From: Solirubrobacterales bacterium
GTDB taxonomy: Bacteria; Actinomycetota; Thermoleophilia; Solirubrobacterales; Solirubrobacteraceae
Reading direction: 5' to 3'
Assembly (NCBI GenBank): GCA_013695395.1
Contig: JACDAP010000064.1
Coordinates: 1 to 6,691, forward strand
Length of the DNA: 6,691 nt
Made by a program: the position numbers and the translations under genes. Within the stretch, counting starts at the first letter, position 1; each line of letters opens with the position of its first letter. The notes below the pieces were generated by a model. The model did no database searches. It was not told the DNA's origin and saw only the letters and a program-made list of their open reading frames with translations. Of this stretch, positions 1 to 5,989 are shown piece after piece.

Positions 1-551
1 GAGTACGGGGTGCCGCCGCGGCCACCGCGGCCACCGCGGCGACGGTCGACCGCCCGGGCCGGCTGCAGTGCGCGCCGCACCGCGGCGGCCACCACGACGG
101 CGAGCAGCGTCGAGACGAGCGTCGTGACGATGAGCTGGCGGAAGAGCTCGAAGGAGACCGGGGCCTCGGCGCCGAGCAGGAACTGCATGAGCGCGAAGCC
201 GAACGCCGCGCCGGCGCTGGCCACGAAGCCGACGAGCACCGGCACGAGCGCGCCCTGCGGGTCACGGAGCTCGCGCAGCCGCCCCGCCCCGTAGCCCACC
301 GCGACGTAGACCAGCGAGCTCAGCCCGAGCGTGCCGAGCACGGCGGTGTCGACGAACAGGCCGCAGGCGAAGCCGAAGAGCACCGCGGTCACCGAGCCGC
401 ACCGCAGCCCGACGAAGGCGACGACCAGCGGCATGATGTCGGCGTTGGTGCCGAAGATCGTCAGCTGGGAGACGGCGGAGACCTGGAGCACGCCGGCGAC
501 CAGGCCGAGGGCGGTCAGGCGCAACCCGAGAGCGATCGCCGGGTGCATCAT
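1..551 (-). CDS. mreD: Rod shape-determining protein MreD (C-terminus cut by window edge)
   Basis: MreD is a polytopic inner-membrane protein of the elongasome that works with MreB, MreC, PBP2 and RodA in lateral wall growth. The frame read leftwards from 551 stays open to the window edge, giving 183 complete codons. The product is very hydrophobic, with about five membrane segments (near residues 8-28, 38-63, 70-90, 102-127 and 138-158). The family signature lies at about 60-92: GFACGLFVDT, then LGTLGLSSLVYVAVGYGAG, which matches the usual MreD pattern of G-x-x-x-GL-x-x-D followed by GL-x-x-L-x-Y. Two consecutive ATGs (551 and 548) could start it. The first overlaps the mreC stop as ATGA, and a strong ribosome-binding site lies 7 nt upstream of it. 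After the last span there is an Arg/Gly tail (about 166-180). The stop codon is outside the window. The family is secure; the exact start and the end are not. Confidence 0.9.
   Translation of the reverse strand, partial: MMHPAIALGLRLTALGLVAGVLQVSAVSQLTIFGTNADIMPLVVAFVGLRCGSVTAVLFGFACGLFVDTAVLGTLGLSSLVYVAVGYGAGRLRELRDPQGALVPVLVGFVASAGAAFGFALMQFLLGAEAPVSFELFRQLIVTTLVSTLLAVVVAAAVRRALQPARAVDRRRGGRGGRGGTPY
12..39. repeat. Short tandem repeat, 9-bp unit, in the mreD tail
   Basis: The unit CCACCGCGG occurs twice in tandem (22-30 and 31-39), and a diverged copy precedes it at 12-21. On the coding strand this gives a GGRGGRGG-type run after the last membrane segment of MreD. The unit is a multiple of three, so copy-number change would keep the frame. 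Confidence 0.6.
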
Positions 552-1402
552 CAGCCGCTCACCTCGAGCTTGGTGACGACCTCGACGAAGTCGAGGTTGC
601 GAACGTCCACGTACGGCTTGACGCGCACGAGCTGGTCGTCGGAGCCCGGGTCCTCGATCTCGGTGACCTTGCCGATCGGCACGCCGGGCGGGAAGGGCGA
701 GGCGAACTCCGGGTCGCTCGTGCCGGACGTGATGACCATCTGGTTCTCGTTGACCCGCCCCTCGGTGTACTGCATGAGCAGCTCGCGCGGCGAGCCGGAG
801 GCGGGGACGACCGTGCCGGTCACCTTGCTCCCGGAGATCTTCGCGCCGGCACCGAAGTCGGCGTCGGTGACCAGGCGGACGAGCGCGAAGTTCGGTCCGA
901 CGGTGCTGACGGTCCCGACGAGCCCCTGGCCGTTGATGACCGGCTGGCCGAGCTCGATGCCCTGACCGGAGCCCTGGTTGATCTTGATCTCCTGGTTGAG
1001 CACCGTCGGCGAGCGGCCGATGACCCGGCCGGCGACGAGGCCCATATCCTGGATCTGGAGGCGGTCGTTCATGTCGATCAGGCCGCGCAACTGGTCGTTC
1101 TCGCTCTTGAGCTCGTCGTCGTCGGCCCCCCTGCGCCTGGCCTCGCCGAGCTCGGCCTTGAGCTTCTCGTTCTCGCCCTTGGCGTCGAGCGTGTCGCCGA
1201 CCCAGCCGACCCCGTCGCGGACGGGCTTGAGCGCCCGGCTCGCCCCCTCCTGGATCGGGGTCAGGACGGTGGAGACGCCGCGCTGCATGGTGCCTACGCC
1301 GCCGCCGGAGCCGTCCCCGAAGGAGACCGTCAGCAGCAGGAGGGAGCCGACGACGACCGCCAGGAGGGCGAGCCGTCTGCGCCTGATGGTCTTGTCTTGC
1401 AT
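551..1402 (-). CDS. mreC: Rod shape-determining protein MreC
   Basis: MreC is a bitopic membrane protein. Its extracytoplasmic beta-domain binds class B PBPs and links cytoplasmic MreB filaments to wall synthesis. The 283-residue product is a normal length for the family. A basic N-terminus (TIRRRR) precedes one membrane segment at about 10-28. A Gly-rich linker follows, then a heptad-like coiled coil at about 71-112 (ENEKLKAELGEARRR, ELKSENDQLRGLIDM). The MreC core runs from about 119 to 278, with the recognisable segment ELGQPVINGQGLVGTVSTVG at about 150-169. The ATG at 1402 has AGGAG directly against it and a second GGAG 12 nt upstream, neither at ideal spacing, but no better start is near. 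The gene follows mreB after 65 nt, and its stop overlaps the mreD start. No defect is seen. Confidence 0.95.
   Translation of the reverse strand: MQDKTIRRRRLALLAVVVGSLLLLTVSFGDGSGGGVGTMQRGVSTVLTPIQEGASRALKPVRDGVGWVGDTLDAKGENEKLKAELGEARRRGADDDELKSENDQLRGLIDMNDRLQIQDMGLVAGRVIGRSPTVLNQEIKINQGSGQGIELGQPVINGQGLVGTVSTVGPNFALVRLVTDADFGAGAKISGSKVTGTVVPASGSPRELLMQYTEGRVNENQMVITSGTSDPEFASPFPPGVPIGKVTEIEDPGSDDQLVRVKPYVDVRNLDFVEVVTKLEVSG
559..565 (-). promoter_or_regulatory. Strong ribosome-binding site of mreD inside the end of mreC
   Basis: On the minus strand the heptamer GAGGTGA lies inside the last codons of mreC, 7 nt before the ATG at 551 and 10 nt before the ATG at 548. It matches the anti-Shine-Dalgarno consensus well. 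Together with the ATGA stop/start overlap it indicates that mreC and mreD are co-transcribed and translationally coupled. Confidence 0.7.
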
Positions 1403-1467
1403 CTCCTAGAGGTACTCCGAAGTCTCGTTCTCGTGTCGCCCACCGTCAGCGGTGTGACGAGATGCGG

Positions 1468-2673
<1,206 letters not shown>

Positions 2674-2795
2674 GCCGTCGGCCGTGGTCCGTCGTCGGGG
2701 CGGTGCGGTGCGGGATGTACGTGGGCGGTCCGCTGCGCGACCAGCCGGGGTGGTGAGGGTGTAGGGTGCCCGCCCCGCGGGCACCTTCGGACCAT

Positions 2796-2799
2796 GGAG
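2796..2799 (+). promoter_or_regulatory. Ribosome-binding site fixing the GTG start at 2808
   Basis: GGAG lies 8 nt before GTG 2808. This favours the GTG over the longer in-frame start at 2766, whose extra 14 residues (Pro/Asp-rich) look non-coding. Confidence 0.55.
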
Positions 2800-2807
2800 A
2801 CCCGAAC

Positions 2808-3287
2808 GTGAGCCGCGCGGCGCTGCGCATCTACCTCAACGACCACCTCGCCGGCGCGACGCTCGGCTGTGACCATGCGCGGCAACTCGAAAAGCGCTAC
2901 GAGGGCCATCCCCTCGGTGCCTCGATGGCGAGGACCGCCGATGAGATCGTGGAGGACCGCGACACGCTCCAGGCACTGGTCGAGCGCCTCGACGTCGGGC
3001 GCAACCCGGCCAAGGAGGCGGGCGCTTGGGTGGCCGAGAAGGTCGGCCGGGCGAAGTTCTCCGTTGCCGGAGAGGACGAGCTGGGCACCTTTCAGGCGCT
3101 GGAGACGATGGCCCTCGGCGTCGCGGGCAAGCTCGCGCTCTTGCACGCGTTGGAGGCCGTCGAGGACGCGTGGCCGGAAGTCGCCACGCTCGACCTCGCG
3201 GGGCTGATCGGGCGGGCCGAGCAGCAGCGGGCGGCCCTGGAGGCCGAGCGGGTGCGCCTGGCCGCCCGGGTGCTTGTGCCCGGCTGA
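2808..3287 (+). CDS. Uncharacterised predominantly helical protein
   Basis: I do not recognise a named family, though the pattern resembles a conserved hypothetical protein of about 160 residues found in varied bacteria. From GTG 2808 the product has 159 residues, is rich in Ala, Leu and Glu, and looks mostly helical, with predicted helices at about 3-30, 38-62, 68-80, 95-122 and 128-155. Notable segments are AALRIYLNDHLAGAT near the start, HPLGASMARTADEIVEDRDTL (34-54), AGAWVAEKVGRAKF (71-84) and ETMALGVAGKLALLHAL (99-115). There is no signal peptide or clear membrane span. A ferritin-like or other four-helix bundle is possible, but no clear metal-ligand set is visible. It is the only plus-strand gene in the window, divergent from mreB and convergent with maf, so it must have its own promoter. 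A TAGGGT at 2762-2767 could be a -10, but this is weak. Confidence 0.75.
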   Translation: MSRAALRIYLNDHLAGATLGCDHARQLEKRYEGHPLGASMARTADEIVEDRDTLQALVERLDVGRNPAKEAGAWVAEKVGRAKFSVAGEDELGTFQALETMALGVAGKLALLHALEAVEDAWPEVATLDLAGLIGRAEQQRAALEAERVRLAARVLVPG

Positions 3288-3307
3288 CCCGGGCGACGCC
3301 GCCCGGG
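3288..3307 (+). terminator. Hairpin just after the plus-strand gene
   Basis: CCCGGGCG (3288-3295) pairs perfectly with CGCCCGGG (3300-3307) across a four-base loop, ACGC, starting at the base after the TGA stop. There is no T-run, which is common for hairpin terminators in GC-rich actinobacteria. It lies in the 87-bp convergent gap with maf (3288-3374), where a terminator is expected. Confidence 0.45.
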
Positions 3308-3374
3308 GCGGAGCGGGCGCGGCACGGTGCGGCGGGGGCTCAGCCCGGATCCGCCGATCATCGTGGATACGGGC

Positions 3375-3950
3375 TCAGAGCAGGTCGCCGGCGAGCTCGA
3401 TCAGCGCGGCGACGGGCAGCCCGACGACGTTGGTGTAGTCGCCCTCGATGCGCTCGACCAGTGCGGCGCCGCGCTCCTGGATCGCGTAGCCCCCGGCCCG
3501 GCCCCGCCACTCGCCGGTCGCGACGTAGCGCTCGATCTGCCCAGGCGTGAGCGGCCGGAAGCTCACCCGGGTGCTGACCATCCGCTCGCCCCCGGGCCGG
3601 CGCGAGCCGCCGCCGAGCAGCACGATGCCCGAGAGCACCTCGTGGGTCCGGCCGGCCAACCGACCGAGCGTCGTGGCGGCCGCGTTCGCATCGGCAGGTT
3701 TTCCAAAGATCTCACCGTCTAGCGTGACGAGGGTGTCGACTCCGAGCACACGACTCCCCGGGGCTGCGTCGGCGTAGATGACGGAGGCCTTGCGTGAGGC
3801 GTTGGCCTGCGCGACTTCCTCCGGAATCCCCACGGATAGCTCGTCCACGTCGGCCGGACGAACCTCGAAGCGGACGCCCAGTTGCGTGAGGATCGCCCGC
3901 CGTTGCGGGGAGGCGGAGGCGAGGATCAACGGCTCGCCCCCACTGGGCAT
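3375..3950 (-). CDS. maf: Maf-family nucleoside triphosphate pyrophosphatase
   Basis: Maf proteins are cytosolic house-cleaning enzymes that hydrolyse dTTP/UTP or modified nucleotides such as m5U/m7G triphosphates to the monophosphate and pyrophosphate. The 191-residue product is full length. It carries the N-terminal signature LASASPQRRAIL (10-21), the catalytic-Asp block GVDTLV (Asp72), IFGKP (81-85, Lys84), GRTHEV (100-105), the GEWRGRAGGYAIQ block (146-158) and the closing GDYTNVVGLP (170-179). The sequence does not decide clearly between the YhdE-type and YceF-type substrate classes. It starts 2 nt after the ndk stop, with GGAGAG (3964-3959) inside the end of ndk as a well-spaced ribosome-binding site, so it is co-transcribed with ndk. 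Maf next to mre genes is also known from Bacillus. Confidence 0.93.
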   Translation of the reverse strand: MPSGGEPLILASASPQRRAILTQLGVRFEVRPADVDELSVGIPEEVAQANASRKASVIYADAAPGSRVLGVDTLVTLDGEIFGKPADANAAATTLGRLAGRTHEVLSGIVLLGGGSRRPGGERMVSTRVSFRPLTPGQIERYVATGEWRGRAGGYAIQERGAALVERIEGDYTNVVGLPVAALIELAGDLL

Positions 3951-3952
3951 CG

Positions 3953-4357
3953 CTACAGCTCTCCGAACCAGATGCCGGTCTCACGGGCGGCCGACTCCGG
4001 AGAGTCCGAGCCGTGGACCATGTTCGTACCGATCTCGATGGCGAAGTCGCCGCGGATCGTGCCGGGCGTGGCCTCGAGCGGGTTGGTGGCGCCGATCAGC
4101 TGGCGAGCGGCCTTGATCGCATCCTGGCCCTCGAGGAGCAGTGCGACAAGCGGGCCGCCGGTGATGAAGTCGACGAGCTCGCCGAAGAACGGACGCTCGC
4201 TGTGCTCGGCGTAGTGCTCCTCGGCGATCTCGCGCGGGGTGGTCAGGTGCTTGAGGGCCACGATCGTGAGCCCCTTGTTCTCGAAGCGGGCGAGGATCTC
4301 GCCGGTCAGCCCACGGGCGAAGGCGTCGGGCTTGACGAGGATGAGGGTGCGTTCCAT
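3953..4357 (-). CDS. ndk: Nucleoside diphosphate kinase
   Basis: Ndk transfers the gamma-phosphate from ATP to nucleoside diphosphates through a phospho-histidine and so balances NTP and dNTP pools in the cytosol. The 134 residues from ATG 4357 match the family length and begin [13 protein letters not shown]. Active-site residues are all present: Lys9, Tyr49, Phe57, Arg85, Thr91, Arg102, Asn112 and the phosphorylated His115 in NMVHGSDS (112-119). A longer in-frame start at 4384 would add nine residues (MRASRRLRR) that the family lacks and would overlap vapC, so it was rejected. The gene begins only 10 nt after the vapC stop, with a poor Shine-Dalgarno (TAGG). Expression from the vapB promoter or by coupling is therefore likely, unless an internal promoter lies in vapC. 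maf follows after 2 nt. Confidence 0.96.
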   Translation of the reverse strand: MERTLILVKPDAFARGLTGEILARFENKGLTIVALKHLTTPREIAEEHYAEHSERPFFGELVDFITGGPLVALLLEGQDAIKAARQLIGATNPLEATPGTIRGDFAIEIGTNMVHGSDSPESAARETGIWFGEL

Positions 4358-4367
4358 GCGCCGCAGC

Positions 4368-4757
4368 CTACGGCTCGCGCGCATTCACAAGATCTGCGAC
4401 GAGCGCGAAGTCCGCGAGGTTGCGGGTGAGCAGCACCGCGCCGTGGACGATGCTGGTGGCGGCGATGGCGAGGTCCGCCATGCGGCCGCGCGGGTTCCCG
4501 CCACGGCGACGGACCGCCGCCTGAAGCGCTCCCCACTCGCGTGCGACGGCCTCGTCCAGTGGGAGCGCGTCGGGAAAGCGCGTCTGGATCTGACCGAGCC
4601 GGGAGGCCCGCGCCGACTGCGCCTCGGGGGTCTTCGCGACCAGCAGACCGAAGTGGAGCTCTCCGAGCGTGACCGTGCTGATCGCCGCGTCCCAGCCGTC
4701 GGGCAGCGGATCGTTGGCGATGAGAACCGAGGTGTCGAGAAGGGCTAGCGTTCCCAC
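4368..4757 (-). CDS. vapC: PIN-domain ribonuclease toxin, VapC type
   Basis: VapC toxins are Mg-dependent endoribonucleases that cleave tRNA or rRNA when freed from the antitoxin. The 129-residue product is a typical single PIN domain. Its acidic residues are in the expected places: Asp8 in LLDTSVLI, Glu33 in TLGEL, Asp95 in [10 protein letters not shown], and Asn113/Asp116 in LTRNLADF. The catalytic set looks intact, so an active toxin is plausible. The start is GTG 4757, which overlaps the end of the antitoxin gene by 13 nt. No good Shine-Dalgarno is present, so translation is probably coupled to the antitoxin. The RNA target cannot be read from the sequence. Confidence 0.88.
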   Translation of the reverse strand: MGTLALLDTSVLIANDPLPDGWDAAISTVTLGELHFGLLVAKTPEAQSARASRLGQIQTRFPDALPLDEAVAREWGALQAAVRRRGGNPRGRMADLAIAATSIVHGAVLLTRNLADFALVADLVNAREP

Positions 4758-4990
4758 GGGTCACGCAACTCGCCGTCGAAGTCCTCGATGTCCTTCGCGA
4801 GGTCCTCGTCGACAGGAAGCGCCCAGAGCGCGGCGAGCGTCTCGCTGGGCACCCACGTCCGGTCGCGCGTCGGCCCGAGCTCGGCGACCGGCCGCCCGGA
4901 GACGGTGATCGTGAACCGCTCCCCCGCCTCGGCGCGCCGCAGCACGTCGCCGATCTCGTTGCGCAGCTGCTTCTGCGGGATCGTCGTCAT
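4745..4990 (-). CDS. vapB: Phd/YefM-family antitoxin of the PIN toxin
   Basis: This 81-residue protein neutralises the adjoining PIN toxin and, by family precedent, represses the shared promoter. The N-terminal DNA-binding/dimer domain follows the Phd/YefM pattern: IPQKQLRNEIGDVLRRAEAG (4-23), then ERFTITVSGRPVAELGP (24-40). The C-terminal part (about 46-81) is acidic, contains DEDLAKDIEDFDGE and ends DPWER, which is typical of the toxin-wrapping tail in this group. The ATG at 4990 has no Shine-Dalgarno. A promoter-like -10 ends only 6 nt before the ATG, which suggests a leaderless message. It is called vapB by partnership with the PIN toxin; the fold is Phd/YefM rather than AbrB. Confidence 0.87.
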   Translation of the reverse strand: MTTIPQKQLRNEIGDVLRRAEAGERFTITVSGRPVAELGPTRDRTWVPSETLAALWALPVDEDLAKDIEDFDGELRDPWER

Positions 4991-4996
4991 GGGCCG

Positions 4997-5026
4997 ACGG
5001 TAGCAGTAGTGCTACCGGGCGTCCAA
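4997..5026 (-). promoter_or_regulatory. Candidate vapBC promoter, leaderless
   Basis: On the minus strand TTGGAC (5026-5021) and TACCGT (5002-4997) form a -35/-10 pair with an 18-bp spacer. The -10 ends 6 nt before the vapB ATG (4990), so transcription would begin at or next to the start codon. That agrees with the lack of a ribosome-binding site. The -35 lies inside the last codons of the preceding gene. Confidence 0.5.
4998..5017. promoter_or_regulatory. Palindromic operator candidate of vapBC
   Basis: CGGTAGCA (4998-5005) and TGCTACCG (5010-5017) are perfect 8-bp inverted arms around a 4-bp spacer. The dyad fills the second half of the promoter spacer and overlaps the -10. This is where an antitoxin or toxin-antitoxin complex would block RNA polymerase. 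One arm runs into the TAG stop of the gene at 5012. Autoregulation is inferred from family behaviour. Confidence 0.6.
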
Positions 5027-5323
5027 CTCCGGTTCCTGCTCGTCCTCCGGGTCGGCTTCGACCGGGGCCTGGCTGAGCGCTGAGAGCTTCGGCAGCCGGG
5101 CCTCGGCGGCGTCGAGCCGGGACCTCAGCGGTGCCGCGGTCTTCCCGACCAGCGTGCGTTCGGGGCCGCTCAGCTCGGGCCAGCGCTCGCGCAGGTCGGC
5201 CAGCGTGGCGGCGGCGTCGTCGAGCCGGTCGCGCGCCGTCGTGTTCGCGCCTTCGTCGAGCGCGTCCTCGGCCTCTCCGACGGCCATGGAGGCCTCAGCG
5301 AGCTGCTTGAGCAGCGCGTCCAC
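5012..5323 (-). CDS. Small acidic helical protein of unknown function
   Basis: No family is recognised. The 103-residue product begins with GTG 5323, 3 nt after the stop of the zinc-ribbon gene and without a clear Shine-Dalgarno, so it is probably translated by coupling to that gene. Residues 1-45 form a likely long helix (LLKQLAEASMAVGEAEDALD), followed by a second helical stretch at about 52-83. The C-terminal 20 residues are disordered and acidic (PEDEQEPELD). There is no membrane span, signal peptide, Cys or His. The pattern suggests a short coiled coil or three-helix protein. Its tight link to the zinc-ribbon membrane protein suggests a shared role. Confidence 0.7.
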   Translation of the reverse strand: MDALLKQLAEASMAVGEAEDALDEGANTTARDRLDDAAATLADLRERWPELSGPERTLVGKTAAPLRSRLDAAEARLPKLSALSQAPVEADPEDEQEPELDAR

Positions 5324-5326
5324 GGC

Positions 5327-5845
5327 TCAGCCGTCGCCGCTGACCGCGGTCTCCTCGACCTGGCGGCGACGGCGGCGCTTCGGCGGCGGCGTGACACCGG
5401 GAATCGCCGATTCGCAGTACGGGCAGAGCTTCCACTCGGGGTCGAGCGGCTTGGTGCAGGTGCCGCAAGCGTCCTTGAGCTTGCGCGTGCAGCTGGGGCA
5501 GCGCAGGAAGTCCTTCTCGACCTGGTAGTCGCAGTGCGGGCAGAGGAAGTAGTCGAGCGAATGCAGTCGCGCCTCGGCGGCCTGCATCTCGAGCTCGCGC
5601 TCGCGGACGTCGTCGAGGAACTCCGGCGGCCGGACGATCATGTAGATGACCGTCCCGACGAACGGGAAGAGCGAGGCCGCGGTCGCGCAGCCGATCACGA
5701 TCGGGTCGGCGATCCGCCTGCGGGCGTCCGTGTACGTGTAGTACACGAGCGCCAGGTAGACGAAGACGAGCAGGAGGATCAACAGCTTGAGGGCCAGGTT
5801 GAGGCCGTCGGAGTTGATCCCGAAGACTGCGATGGGGAGCGCCAT
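5327..5845 (-). CDS. Membrane-anchored double zinc-ribbon protein
   Basis: The 172-residue product has two hydrophobic segments (about 15-37 and 48-71) joined by a basic loop (DARRR, 40-44). A charged helix follows at about 75-95, then a cytoplasmic-looking double zinc ribbon with four CxxC knuckles: Cys102/105, Cys116/119, Cys127/130 and Cys141/144. Two tetracysteine zinc sites are therefore expected. After a Pro stretch a basic cluster PKRRRRRQ (155-162) precedes an acidic end. The basic loop between the spans fits the positive-inside rule only if that loop is cytosolic, which leaves the side of the ribbon uncertain. No enzyme motif is present. An adaptor or nucleic-acid/protein-binding role is possible but unproven. 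ATG 5845 lacks a clear Shine-Dalgarno. The downstream 103-residue gene follows after 3 nt. Confidence 0.82.
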   Translation of the reverse strand: MALPIAVFGINSDGLNLALKLLILLLVFVYLALVYYTYTDARRRIADPIVIGCATAASLFPFVGTVIYMIVRPPEFLDDVRERELEMQAAEARLHSLDYFLCPHCDYQVEKDFLRCPSCTRKLKDACGTCTKPLDPEWKLCPYCESAIPGVTPPPKRRRRRQVEETAVSGDG

Positions 5846-5872
5846 GAGAATGATGCAGCGTACTTCGTGCCG

Positions 5873-5989
5873 CTACAGGAAGACCCTGCCGAGGACGTAG
5901 CCGACCGCGAAGAAGAGAAGGATCACGGTCGCGACGACGATCGCCACGGCCGCGATCATCTTGAGGACGCTCGGCCCGTCCTCGCTCAC
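5873..5989 (-). CDS. 38-residue single-span membrane microprotein
   Basis: A short frame starts at GTG 5989, overlapping the folC stop as GTGA, and ends at TAG 5873-5875. The product has 38 residues: a short acidic N-terminus (SEDGPS), one hydrophobic segment at about 11-34 (IAAVAIVVATVILLFFAVGY) and the end GRVFL. The 4-nt overlap with folC and the 27-nt gap to the next gene fit an operon member translated by coupling. In Streptomyces a small membrane-protein gene also lies between folC and ndk; whether this is a reduced relative cannot be told. The coding call rests on the overlap and the membrane-span composition; there is no recognised family. Confidence 0.65.
   Translation of the reverse strand: MSEDGPSVLKMIAAVAIVVATVILLFFAVGYVLGRVFL

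Noticed and set aside
1441..1454. Hairpin CACCG-TCAG-CGGTG between mreB and mreC
   Set aside because: The stem has only 5 bp with no T-run, so it is too weak to call a terminator, and mreB-mreC are expected to be co-transcribed.
2762..2767. TAGGGT as -10 of the plus-strand gene
   Set aside because: It fits TAnnnT but has no -35 at proper spacing, and such hexamers are common by chance; mentioned only in the gene entry.
4358..4384. Nine-residue N-terminal extension of Ndk
   Set aside because: It would overlap vapC and add MRASRRLRR before the conserved [13 protein letters not shown] start.
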